Of a stretch of 64,000 nt of DNA, positions 26,911-35,468 are shown piece after piece. Position 1 is the first letter of the stretch. Every line of letters starts with the position of its first letter. The notes beneath the pieces are model-generated. The model saw nothing but the letters and a program-made list of their open reading frames with translations, was not told where the DNA came from and searched no databases. This DNA comes from a virus. Position numbers and translations under genes: made by a program. The stretch lies in the IMG/VR virus record IMGVR_UViG_3300031952_002809, positions 1-64,000 of that record; one strand, 5' to 3'.

Positions 26911-27510
26911 TTATTCAGCATCATCATCTGATGAATCGATATCCTTAGCAAGTTTATCTGCTAGTTTGTCCAAAGAAGTTGTATTTATAAACGCCATCTT
27001 GAGATCATTCAGAAACACGGTAGCATTATCTGTACCCAGCTCTGAGAATATCTGGCGTTTTTCTTCATCAGAAAGTTTTTGAATATTTTCCTCAAGGAAA
27101 TCGATAGGGAGAGACAAACCTGACCCTTTTTTCGATTTTTCAAGTTTCGCCTCATTAAATGTTTTGGTTGCTTCAGTCTCTTTGGCTTTGACATCACCCG
27201 TGAGCGTAAGTTTGGTGGGGTGTTTTTTATAATATCCATCAGAAACATCCTGAGCAATACGTAAAACGACATCAATACTGCCGTCAGCACGCAGAAAACA
27301 TTTTTCGGCTATCTTTACTTGAATTGATGGGAATTTTTCTTTGTAAGCAGTGGCTGCCGCTTTTTCAATTGGCTGCACTGCGATGAAATCTCTATTACCC
27401 ACACCTTTAGAATCAGCACGAATCCATTTTGTGAGATCGAGATCGATAAGTTCCTCTTGTGAAAAAGAAACTAATCCTTTACCTGAGTTTATCTTTACTA
27501 CGTTAGCCAT
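26911..27510 (-). CDS. First gene of the main late operon (199 aa, unrecognised)
   Basis: The product is an acidic-tailed alpha/beta protein (N-terminus MANVVKINSGKGLVSFS, C-terminus DIDSSDDDAE). GAGGAG precedes the ATG and a candidate late promoter lies 62 bases upstream. A first position and strong ribosome site suggest high expression, perhaps a structural protein. No function can be assigned. Confidence 0.65.
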   Translation of the reverse strand: MANVVKINSGKGLVSFSQEELIDLDLTKWIRADSKGVGNRDFIAVQPIEKAAATAYKEKFPSIQVKIAEKCFLRADGSIDVVLRIAQDVSDGYYKKHPTKLTLTGDVKAKETEATKTFNEAKLEKSKKGSGLSLPIDFLEENIQKLSDEEKRQIFSELGTDNATVFLNDLKMAFINTTSLDKLADKLAKDIDSSDDDAE

Positions 27511-27571
27511 TTTTCTATTCTCCTCAGTTCTATAACTAATATATTATTGCTTCACCTTCCCGGCTGATTGT

Positions 27572-27599
27572 AAATATAACCTGAATTTATGTTTTTTTA
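27572..27599 (-). promoter_or_regulatory. Candidate late promoter of the main late operon
   Basis: The minus strand reads TAAA, 17 bases, TATATTT, the same as before the scaffold-like gene and the amidase. It faces the run of closely packed virion genes that ends at 13316. Confidence 0.65.
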
Positions 27600-27638
27600 G
27601 GTTAATTTTTATTTTTTGCAGCCTTAAAGAATTTTTTG

Positions 27639-27666
27639 TTGACAAGGATATTCAATAGCTTTTAAT
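27639..27666 (+). promoter_or_regulatory. Candidate early promoter facing the replication genes
   Basis: TTGACA is followed after 16 bases by TTTAAT (five of six matches to the consensus). It would give a leader of about 540 bases before the initiator gene. Confidence 0.5.
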
Positions 27667-27861
27667 CCTGGGTGTTGCTTCTTGGAGAAAGTCTCATTTT
27701 TTATAAATTAGCCTCAATCGAGAAGCGACATAAGCAAATAATACGTTCATTACTCTAATATTTAGAAAAACAGTATCAGTTATCAAAGCTGGCATTGCAT
27801 ATATTCTTTTATCTAAATAATATCGTTTTTACCCTGTAGAGGATGTGTTTTAGTTGATGTG

Positions 27862-27884
27862 TGTATCATGTATACCTGTATACA
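27862..27884. promoter_or_regulatory. Operator-like palindrome with TGTATA repeats
   Basis: TGTATAC-CT-GTATACA is a perfect 7+7 inverted repeat; a further TGTATC lies 7 bases before it. The half-site TGTATA/TATACA is the same as in the operators at 8151 and 55109. A weak -35 (TTGATG) just upstream suggests it may overlap a promoter. Confidence 0.5.
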
Positions 27885-28105
27885 ATCCGATTCTTTTTTG
27901 AATCATCCAGCACATTCCTACTACCTTTTCAAGAAATAATATTTTCTATGGTTCATAGTAGACATCTGGTAGAGAAAACAAAAATAGTAATCAGATTCAT
28001 AGGAAGTGAGGTTGGAGTACTGGAAGGTAAAAATGTGCAAAATAATTCCAACGAGTTATCTCTTTAAAAATTATCTTCTTTCCAACAACAATCTATCCCT
28101 AACAC

Positions 28106-28138
28106 CGCGATATACACCATATCGCGTATTATTTTTTT
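28106..28138 (+). terminator. Hairpin with U-run in the early leader
   Basis: An 8-bp stem CGCGATAT / ATATCGCG with loop ACACC is followed by TATTATTTTTTTA. It has the form of an intrinsic terminator for rightward transcription and lies about 80 bases before the initiator gene, so it could act as an attenuator or end a small RNA. Confidence 0.6.
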
Positions 28139-28208
28139 ATTACACAGTGAGGTTCTATGTCTAAGCATGCCCACAGGATATCCCATTCAGTTTTTTATAG
28201 GAGGACAT

Positions 28209-29942
28209 ATGATTACATATGATGATTTTGTAGCCTTTGAAGAAAATTCATATAAATGTATCAAATTAAATCCACAATATGTAGATATAACCGGTGATGT
28301 ACTCGCTGGATTATTACTATCTCAAATAGTTTATTGGAACCTGCCCTCAAAAAAGAACGGTTCAAAACGATGTGGAGACTATTTAATAAAAAAACGAGAA
28401 GATTGGTATGATGAGATCCGGCTGACACCTCGACAAATAGATAGAGTTATGAAAATACTCATAGCAAAAGGAATTGTTGATGTAAAAGTGCAAAAGTCAG
28501 TAATATACAATGGAACACCAGTCCATCATATTCGACTTAATATCGATATCCTAGTAGAATTAATAAATAAGCACCTCCATAGTAGTATGGTAGTTTCAAC
28601 TTCACCAAACGGTGAAGTCGGTATTTCAACGTCACCAAACGGTGAAATCAGCCTTTCGACTTCACCAAACGGTGACGTGACTTCACCAAACGGTGAAGTC
28701 GACTTCACCAAACGGGGAAATCTCTTAATACAGAGATTACCTTCAGAAACTATTACAGAAATTACCCAACCAATCCAACTGGTTGGAACCGGGGGGAACC
28801 CGGTCGTCGATTCAACAAAAGCAGCTGAGGTAATAGCCATACAGGAAGAGAGGCATTCGTTCAGCAATAAAGATAAGTACCTCCCTGGCGACTGCTCTTC
28901 TGTAGCGCAAAACTCTTCTATATCGCATGATATACTTGATTCGATAGAACCCGCATGTTCTGCGTATTTTGGTTCATATTACCCAACAGCTCGATCTTTC
29001 TTTGAGAGCATGACTATAACTTCAGCTGACCATGCAACGAAGTTAGCAACATTACAAAAAACTGTTTTTGAGAAGTATCCCGTAGATATCGTTAAGGTTG
29101 TCATTGCTACAATTCGTCAGTGGGAAAGTCATGGTGACCTGGAATATTATAACCCGGTTTATTTCTTACGTGCCTTGGAGGAGGAAAACGAAATGCAATA
29201 TGTTTACACAAAATTCAAACAATTCTGTATGGAGTATTTTAGTACCAGTGAGGATGCCTTAGAAGTCTACCATTTTTATATTACTGTGTTGAAGAGCAAA
29301 GAAGATATGCGTTCTGCTCATGCAAAAGAAGGAGTTCCACTGCACGAGCGTCGCATAAATAATGTGAAAGCCCTTGTAGAAAAGCAAGGTCTCATTGAAT
29401 TTATAAATATGATACGGCATTATTCTCAGGAATATAAATTAGGAAAACTTCGATGTGCACCTTCGATAGCACGCTTCTCAAATTACTTTGAAACTTATAT
29501 AAAAAACAAATCTAATAAATCAAAACAAAAAACTGCCTCTGCTCCTATTTCTAATAGTGTACCAGAAACTACAATACGAAAAATAGCAGCTACGCCGTAC
29601 GAACGTATTGGATCAAAGTACAATTCAGAAAAATGGGAGTACTGTAATTGGTCATACCAATGCGAATGTGGCGAGATATTTGAATATTGGACAGAAGTGT
29701 GCCCCTCTTGCAGTACTTCTATCAGCCAAGCAGCTTCTAGAGATAAGTTCTTCTCTATGTTTCGTATATGCACTTGTGGCAAAATATTACATGAAACAGA
29801 TAAAACATGTCCACAGTGCAAAATGGAGTTCATTATTGAAACTGCGATAGTTAGACTTGAAAAAAAATTAAAAAATAATGAGAGGGAAAGTAAAGATGAA
29901 CATGGAGCTACTGCACGAGTATGTCAAGACGCGGAGCATTGA
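28209..29942 (+). CDS. Replication initiator (lambda O / replisome-organizer-like) containing the origin
   Basis: The 577-aa product starts with a winged-helix domain typical of phage replisome organizers (LAGLLLSQIVYW..., TPRQIDRVMKILIAKGIVDV, residues about 30-115). A linker follows with four TSPNG(E/D) repeats whose DNA forms the iterons described separately. The middle is helical and may bind the helicase or its loader. The C-terminus has two zinc ribbons (CECG...CPSC and CTCG...CPQC). AGGAGG lies 6 bases before the ATG. It opens the early operon. Role by domain and by analogy with lambda O, which also carries its origin inside the gene. Confidence 0.75.
   Translation: MITYDDFVAFEENSYKCIKLNPQYVDITGDVLAGLLLSQIVYWNLPSKKNGSKRCGDYLIKKREDWYDEIRLTPRQIDRVMKILIAKGIVDVKVQKSVIYNGTPVHHIRLNIDILVELINKHLHSSMVVSTSPNGEVGISTSPNGEISLSTSPNGDVTSPNGEVDFTKRGNLLIQRLPSETITEITQPIQLVGTGGNPVVDSTKAAEVIAIQEERHSFSNKDKYLPGDCSSVAQNSSISHDILDSIEPACSAYFGSYYPTARSFFESMTITSADHATKLATLQKTVFEKYPVDIVKVVIATIRQWESHGDLEYYNPVYFLRALEEENEMQYVYTKFKQFCMEYFSTSEDALEVYHFYITVLKSKEDMRSAHAKEGVPLHERRINNVKALVEKQGLIEFINMIRHYSQEYKLGKLRCAPSIARFSNYFETYIKNKSNKSKQKTASAPISNSVPETTIRKIAATPYERIGSKYNSEKWEYCNWSYQCECGEIFEYWTEVCPSCSTSISQAASRDKFFSMFRICTCGKILHETDKTCPQCKMEFIIETAIVRLEKKLKNNERESKDEHGATARVCQDAEH
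28599..28719. repeat. Five origin iterons within the initiator gene
   Basis: The 16-base unit TTCACCAAACGGTGAA, itself an inverted repeat, occurs at 28601, 28631, 28661, 28682 and 28704. Copies 1 and 4 are perfect; copies 2, 3 and 5 have one change each. Spacings are 30, 30, 21 and 22 bases, close to whole helical turns. The last copy is in a different reading frame from the other four. This is the layout of an iteron-type replication origin. Confidence 0.75.
28766..28804. repeat. Two adjacent stem-loops next to the iterons
   Basis: CCAACCA/TGGTTGG (7-base loop) is followed directly by ACCGGG/CCCGGT (5-base loop). They lie about 50 bases from the last iteron inside the initiator gene and could be part of the origin, for example a primer or loading site, or be accidental. 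Confidence 0.4.
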
Positions 29943-30399
29943 AGTACGCAACAAGATTGTTGAGGAAAATATTCCGCTTGTTAAGTTTGTTGTAACGAAG
30001 GTATACCACAAAGGATTTGGGGAATACGAATACAACGATTTAGTAAATTACGGTGTATTCGGATTAATTAAAGCTGTTGAGCGCTATGATATAACAATGG
30101 GTCTTAAGTTTTCAACATATGCGTATCAAAAAATTTACTATAGTATTATTGATGAATTAAGAAAAGTTGATTGGGTGCCTCGATCAATTCGATACAAAAT
30201 TAAACTGATACAGCAGGATGCTAAAGTTCTAGAATCAACATTTGGTTATGAAGTTGATATTTCATCTTTGGCAAAAGACCATGGTTTGAGTTATCGAGAT
30301 ATGTTTGTCATGGAAGGAACGTATATGACTTCGACAGATTTACCAATTTATTATGCAATAGATAACCGGGAGGAAAAATATGATTATGTTCTTTGCTGA
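29896..30399 (+). CDS. FliA/WhiG-like sigma factor lacking region 4
   Basis: The 167-aa product contains sigma region 2 (NIPLVKFVVTKVY..., YNDLVNYGVFGLIKAVERYD, FSTYAYQKIYYSIIDELRKVDWVPRSIR) and a region-3-like helix pair (about 97-140), both closest in pattern to the flagellar/sporulation FliA-WhiG group. It then stops without the region 4 helix-turn-helix that binds the -35 element. T4 gp55 is a known phage late sigma with the same omission. The start at MNMELLHEY has AGGGA 8 bases upstream and lies inside the initiator gene. It probably binds host RNA polymerase and directs middle or late transcription. Confidence 0.8.
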   Translation: MNMELLHEYVKTRSIEVRNKIVEENIPLVKFVVTKVYHKGFGEYEYNDLVNYGVFGLIKAVERYDITMGLKFSTYAYQKIYYSIIDELRKVDWVPRSIRYKIKLIQQDAKVLESTFGYEVDISSLAKDHGLSYRDMFVMEGTYMTSTDLPIYYAIDNREEKYDYVLC

Positions 30400-31513
30400 C
30401 GTGCATCTTGGTCATAGGCTATATCAGACACTTACTGAAGATAATATAACTGAATCTGAGCAAGATACAAGAAATGCTTTAGAAGCATTGTACGACCGTA
30501 TGTGCAAGCCTGATATTGAACTTATAATCTGTGGGGGTGACTTTTTTAATGCAGCACGGCCATCAACTGAAAGTATTCGATGGGCTATTGTGTGGTTTAA
30601 GAAAGTTGATGCTATCGGAAAACCATTTTATATTATACCAGGTAATCATGACATCTCTGCTCATTCTAATTCTTTAGTATTTTTAAAATCATTAAAGACA
30701 CAGAATATATTTCTTTTGGATAAATCCATTTCTAAAATTTCTTGGAATAACTGGAATATTTATTTTGCACCTTTCTTGAGTCCAGAATCTTCTAAAAATA
30801 AGTATAAAACAACTCTTGAAGCAATGTCTGTAACAATGCATTCACTTAATCCCAATGAAAATAATATTGTGATTACACACATACAAGAGTCGGAAGCTAA
30901 ACTTGGTGCAGAAAGAATGTTGTTAACTCAGTCTGGAGACATAATGGATCTTAATTTTCCAATAGCGCATACGAATACATTAATTCTTACGGGACATATG
31001 CATATGCCACAAGCATATCAAAAAGAAAACGGTATTCGTGTTATATATCCAGGATCAACATGCTTTATGGAATATCCTGATTGTGGTCAAAAGAAGGGAT
31101 TTATAACATTAGATGAACAAGGTACGATTGATTTTGAACCAATACCTGGTATACGCATTTTTAAAAAGTACACATTACCTGTTGGAAAAGATCCGCAAGA
31201 ATTCTTTTCATCAATTCGTATGTCACCTAATGAAGTTGTTTTTTTGGAATTACAAGATGATACTATTGCTGACGAGAGCTTCCTCAGAGAATATTTAAAA
31301 ACACGAAATTGTTTTTTGGCTAAGATACTTTCAAAAGTTGAAGAAACAGCTGCAGTTACTGTAGATACTACTTCTAAACACCCGATACTTATATTGCAAG
31401 ACTATCTCGCTAACAAGTTTTCTGTAGAAAATCCTGATTTCGATTGGAAAAATACAATATTACCATTAGGAAAGGAGATACTAGCCAATGAAACTGAACT
31501 CAGCGGAGATTAA
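30380..31513 (+). CDS. SbcD/Mre11-like nuclease subunit (T4 gp47-like)
   Basis: The 377-aa product has the calcineurin-type metallophosphoesterase motifs in order: DVHLGH (residues 7-12), GGDFF, GNHD, THIQES and GHMHMP, with all metal ligands present. With the next gene it forms an SbcCD/Mre11-Rad50 complex that processes DNA ends for recombination-dependent replication. GGGAGG precedes the ATG; the gene overlaps the sigma gene by 20 bases and the next gene by 26, showing translational coupling. Confidence 0.88.
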   Translation: MIMFFADVHLGHRLYQTLTEDNITESEQDTRNALEALYDRMCKPDIELIICGGDFFNAARPSTESIRWAIVWFKKVDAIGKPFYIIPGNHDISAHSNSLVFLKSLKTQNIFLLDKSISKISWNNWNIYFAPFLSPESSKNKYKTTLEAMSVTMHSLNPNENNIVITHIQESEAKLGAERMLLTQSGDIMDLNFPIAHTNTLILTGHMHMPQAYQKENGIRVIYPGSTCFMEYPDCGQKKGFITLDEQGTIDFEPIPGIRIFKKYTLPVGKDPQEFFSSIRMSPNEVVFLELQDDTIADESFLREYLKTRNCFLAKILSKVEETAAVTVDTTSKHPILILQDYLANKFSVENPDFDWKNTILPLGKEILANETELSGD

Positions 31514-33581
31514 AGGATTCGCATCCTTTAAAGATCATATTAAAATAAATATTCCTTTAGGTATAACCGGCATTTCTGGAAGTATCGAAGCTATTGAAGG
31601 GAGAAGTAATGGGAGTGGAAAATCTAGTCTTCTTATGAGTTTGCCTTTTGCATTATTTGGTACAGGAACATTTGATCGAATGGAAGAAGTATGGAACGAT
31701 AAACTCACTCCTTCTGATGATGCTTTTGTTCGCTGGAACTTCGATCTTATGGGAAATAATTATATTGTTGAACGTGGTAGAAAAAAGAAAGCATCGTATC
31801 TTGATGTTTCAGAAAATGGTAAACGAGTAAAAGAAGGTAATACTGAGTCTCAAGAATTCATTTGCGAACTTCTTGGTATGGAAAGCAAAATGTTTTTATC
31901 ATCTGCTTTTACTGCACAAAAAGATTTGGCTGCGTTTATTGAAACAGATCCTAGTGTTCGTAAATCGTATATGGATGTTGTTACTGATCTTGGGCTATGG
32001 AGATCCGCAAGCAAGAGATCGAGTACCATAGCCAAAGAAACTAAAAGTTCTTTTGAAACAATTCTTGGAGAAACAAAAGAGCTTGATAAGCTTATTACTG
32101 AACGCGATGCAGTGATTCGTTCGTTAGAATGCGAATTGCAAAATATAAATACAGTCAAACACAAAAGAGATGAGAAAGCTACCAAAGTAGCTGCTTTGCA
32201 GAATGTTAAAAATATACGAGTTACTCTGGTTGAGTATGAATCCTTAAAAACTAAAGGAATTCAGGAAGTAGCTAATCTCACTTCTAAAAAAACTGAAACA
32301 GAGAATTCTTTAAAAAAAATAGCATCAGATTTTACTAAAATAAAAGAAGAATTCGCTTCATTCGAAAACTTCGATAGTTCTTCTGTTCAGTCTTCCCTCG
32401 ATGTGCTCGCTCGTACACTTGATACGGTATCCATGCAAATGTCTTATGCGAATAAACAAATACAAGTTACTGTTGAAGAAATAGCATATAATAATGCTGA
32501 ACTTAGCTTACTAGAGAAAAATAAAACAAATCTATCTGAAGGAATTTGTAATCAGTGTAAACAACCTGTGACGAAGGAACATATTGAAAAACTTTTAGCT
32601 GATACTTCAGAGAAAAGTGTTCAATTACTTCAGATTAAGGAAACTCTTGAAAAAACAAGAAATACTATTCAAAAAGAAATAGATTTCTATTCAGCTGAAG
32701 TTATGCAGACTCAAGAAGAGATTAAGTCTAATAAAGATAAACTAGATAAATATGTAGAATTGCACACTAAAATGGAAATTGCAGAAGAAACATATAAAAA
32801 GCTCAATGATGACCTGATTCTTGCTCTAAAAAATATTAATACTCAGATTTTAAATGCACAAGTGGGCATTGAAGAGTACGATACTAAAATAAATGATCTT
32901 AAGAAGCAAATACCTGAAAATGTACATATTGATATTAATGTGTTAAGTCAAGAACTGGATGCTTTGAATAGAACTGTAGAGGATTTGATACGAAAACAGG
33001 GAAAATTGCAAGAACTTGAGGAAAGTACGGAAATTCAAAAAAATGTTCTGAAGGATAAGAAAAATAAACTTAAAAAACTGCAGGAAAATCTATATTATTT
33101 GGAAGTACTGGGTGAGGCATTCAGAGATATTCCCGCCGAGCTTTTTAAGGAATCTGTAATTGATGTAGAGAACTATGCCAATGAGATAATTAGAGCAATA
33201 TATCATAAATTCAAAATAAAGATTTATGAAGATGAGACTAAGAAAAATCGTCCGCTCATGATTGCGTTTGAAGTCGATGGAAAATACAGAAATTACAAAC
33301 TTCTTAGCGGCGGCCAGCAAAGCATTTGCGCTATTGGACTGAGGATGGGATTTAACAGAATTTTATCCCAACGTTCGAAAGTTTCTCTTAATTTTTTGAT
33401 CCTGGACGAGATTTTTGGTTCCTTGGACAAATTCAACAGGGAAGAGGTTTTGCGCATGCTTAACGGCCTTACTAAATTCTTCCCTCAGATTTTGGTTATA
33501 ACCCATACAGAGGAAGACCATATATTTCCTAAGCTGATAAAGGTCAGAATGGATAGTATGGGAAACAGTTCGATAACATGA
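31488..33581 (+). CDS. SbcC/Rad50-like ATPase (T4 gp46-like)
   Basis: The 697-aa product has the Walker A motif GRSNGSGKSS near the N-terminus, two long coiled-coil arms with a zinc hook CNQC at residues 354-357, the ABC signature LLSGGQQS and the Walker B stretch NFLILDEIFGSLD. This is the complete SMC-like plan of Rad50. It partners the preceding nuclease and its length matches phage gp46 proteins. AAGGAGAT lies upstream of the start. Confidence 0.9.
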   Translation: MKLNSAEIKGFASFKDHIKINIPLGITGISGSIEAIEGRSNGSGKSSLLMSLPFALFGTGTFDRMEEVWNDKLTPSDDAFVRWNFDLMGNNYIVERGRKKKASYLDVSENGKRVKEGNTESQEFICELLGMESKMFLSSAFTAQKDLAAFIETDPSVRKSYMDVVTDLGLWRSASKRSSTIAKETKSSFETILGETKELDKLITERDAVIRSLECELQNINTVKHKRDEKATKVAALQNVKNIRVTLVEYESLKTKGIQEVANLTSKKTETENSLKKIASDFTKIKEEFASFENFDSSSVQSSLDVLARTLDTVSMQMSYANKQIQVTVEEIAYNNAELSLLEKNKTNLSEGICNQCKQPVTKEHIEKLLADTSEKSVQLLQIKETLEKTRNTIQKEIDFYSAEVMQTQEEIKSNKDKLDKYVELHTKMEIAEETYKKLNDDLILALKNINTQILNAQVGIEEYDTKINDLKKQIPENVHIDINVLSQELDALNRTVEDLIRKQGKLQELEESTEIQKNVLKDKKNKLKKLQENLYYLEVLGEAFRDIPAELFKESVIDVENYANEIIRAIYHKFKIKIYEDETKKNRPLMIAFEVDGKYRNYKLLSGGQQSICAIGLRMGFNRILSQRSKVSLNFLILDEIFGSLDKFNREEVLRMLNGLTKFFPQILVITHTEEDHIFPKLIKVRMDSMGNSSIT

Positions 33582-33611
33582 GATAATATAAAATGAACTA
33601 GGAGATGCACA

Positions 33612-35060
33612 ATGCTATTAGAAAAAGTATATGATGATTTTATCAGACACACAGGATTAGTTGATTCTGTTTATAAGACTGTGTTCATTAACATTTCTAA
33701 TATTCTTACAAAGATACAATCGATATCTTGGGATTACTTAAAGTATTCTACAGATACGGATGAAACATTGTATAAATTTGATGAGGTGACTAAAGTTCCT
33801 AGGTATGTGGTCGAACTTCTTCAAAATGTTTTTAAAAACTATTATACACTTCCATCAAATGCAATAATAGAAATCGGTGTTTCTATTGGGACAGATTCGT
33901 ATAAAATATTAAATTCTGAATCTGGTACAAAGATACCAACTGAGCTGGAATTTATCGATAAGTATGAATTATACAATATGTTCATTTTGGATAAACCAGT
34001 ATACGATTTATTTGGAGCATTTGATGATGAATTTAGATTTACTCGAGCGTTTCAAACAAGCATTAAAGATATTTTTCATCCTTTAAAAAAGAAATTTGAA
34101 CAATCCGATACAACTTCTTATATTATTGAGAACAATGTATCACAAAACACAGTAGCAACTGCGCAATTGCATGTTACTACACTACAAAGTAAAATACAGG
34201 AAATTCTTGTTGAGTTAGAAGCTCAAAGAAATAAAACAAGTATTCTTATGGATTCCCGAAATAAAATATTTTCTGGTGTTAATTCTCGTGAATCTTTAAT
34301 TATGGATAAAGAGAAGTATACTATCGAATATACTACTCTTAAAATTACTAAAGACGGTCATGATGAGAAACGTGATAAATTAAAAGCTATACTTACCGAT
34401 ATAAATGCTGAATTAAGCGATCTTGCAGCTAAAAAAGCTTCAGAAGAGCTTGTAGAGTTTCTTGTGCGAAAGAAAGCAACCTTCGAAAAAGAACTTACTT
34501 CAGTTGAATCATTAATATATGACTTTACTTCTTTTCTAGAGGATCTCGCAAATAAAATTAGAGATATTACTACCCATTTGTCTCAGATAGACACATACAC
34601 AACAAATGATATAACAGCTCTTGATGCACAAATACAAGCTTCAAATGAACGTCAGGATGATTTATACGGTGTTCTTGTTGGGCTTGAGACAGAATTGAAA
34701 CATCAGAATAAAATATCAGAAGAGATTGCTTTGAAAAATGAAAAGGCAAGTTCTTATGGTGATATCACAATCCAAAATATAGAAAACAGTGCAATTGTCA
34801 GCCATTTGGCAACATCACTAAATCCTTCATCTGTTATTACTGTTCTTAATTATCTTCGGTATTACTTTGCATACTATTCAACACAAATTGCGAATGATCT
34901 TATTACAGCTAATTCTGAGTTAGATTCTACTATTGCGCATGCTGTCGCTGCTAAATTATTTCTCGTTCGCTGCTTCGGTTTATATTTTAATCAAATGTTC
35001 TCTGCTGTAGATTTTGCTGATAATAGAATAGTTAAAGTAATATCGATAGTTAAGGATTAA
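33612..35060 (+). CDS. Unrecognised coiled-coil protein (482 aa)
   Basis: The N-terminal 160 residues look globular. Residues about 175-380 are coiled coil, and the C-terminal 90 residues contain a moderately hydrophobic helical region (SVITVLNYLRYYFAYYST). TAGGAG precedes the ATG. It follows the SbcC-like gene by 30 bases and probably belongs to the same operon; whether it works with it is unknown. Confidence 0.65.
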   Translation: MLLEKVYDDFIRHTGLVDSVYKTVFINISNILTKIQSISWDYLKYSTDTDETLYKFDEVTKVPRYVVELLQNVFKNYYTLPSNAIIEIGVSIGTDSYKILNSESGTKIPTELEFIDKYELYNMFILDKPVYDLFGAFDDEFRFTRAFQTSIKDIFHPLKKKFEQSDTTSYIIENNVSQNTVATAQLHVTTLQSKIQEILVELEAQRNKTSILMDSRNKIFSGVNSRESLIMDKEKYTIEYTTLKITKDGHDEKRDKLKAILTDINAELSDLAAKKASEELVEFLVRKKATFEKELTSVESLIYDFTSFLEDLANKIRDITTHLSQIDTYTTNDITALDAQIQASNERQDDLYGVLVGLETELKHQNKISEEIALKNEKASSYGDITIQNIENSAIVSHLATSLNPSSVITVLNYLRYYFAYYSTQIANDLITANSELDSTIAHAVAAKLFLVRCFGLYFNQMFSAVDFADNRIVKVISIVKD

Positions 35061-35063
35061 AAG

Positions 35064-35468
35064 ATGTTACCATTGCTTGAAAGACTATTTGTTTCTCAAG
35101 GAAAGAAGGCAGCTAAAACATTTGATGATACTAGAAAAATGACTGTTATACAAAATGCAATTTCGAAACATAGAAAGGAGTTAGATGAAGTTGAATATGG
35201 AATGCTTCTTGAAAAGAAGAATGAAGTATTTATATCTCTAAAAGATTTTCTTGATTTAATTGAATTAGAAGATCTATCGATGGATATCATCTTAAAGAAA
35301 TGCAAGCATATATCCGAGATAGACACAAAGTCATCCGTTGTTGAAATGTATTCTATTGTGGAAAATAATCATGTTGTTCTTTGTCCAGATGCTAAAAAGT
35401 GCGAAATACATAAATCAAGTCCAATGACTAAAATACGAATTGCTACTATTCGAGGGGTGCGCGAATGA
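35064..35468 (+). CDS. Unrecognised small protein (134 aa)
   Basis: The product is basic at its N-terminus and contains two cysteines near the C-terminus (CPDAKKCEIH). AAGGA lies 7 bases upstream of the ATG and the gene overlaps the next by 4 bases. No family was recognised. Confidence 0.6.
   Translation: MLPLLERLFVSQGKKAAKTFDDTRKMTVIQNAISKHRKELDEVEYGMLLEKKNEVFISLKDFLDLIELEDLSMDIILKKCKHISEIDTKSSVVEMYSIVENNHVVLCPDAKKCEIHKSSPMTKIRIATIRGVRE

Larger units (their letters stand above)
27511..28208. promoter_or_regulatory. Divergent control region between late and early genes
   Basis: This is the only long gene-free stretch. It holds, from left to right, a late-type promoter firing left, an early-type promoter firing right (27639-27666), a palindromic operator with repeated TGTATA half-sites (27862-27884) and a hairpin followed by a U-rich run (28106-28138). 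The 540-base stretch between the rightward promoter and the first gene has no convincing ORF and may be a regulatory leader or a small RNA. Confidence 0.6.

Noticed and set aside
27861-28067. A 68-codon frame in the control region
   Set aside because: It begins at GTG within the palindromic operator, has no Shine-Dalgarno site for any of its starts and shows no protein-like pattern.
27511-28208. tRNA genes in the control region
   Set aside because: No T-loop-like GGTTCRA signal with matching acceptor stems could be found on either strand by eye.
28599-28719. CRISPR-like array of short repeats
   Set aside because: Units are 16 bases with 5-14-base gaps, lie inside an open reading frame of an initiator protein and have no cas genes nearby; an iteron origin explains them better.
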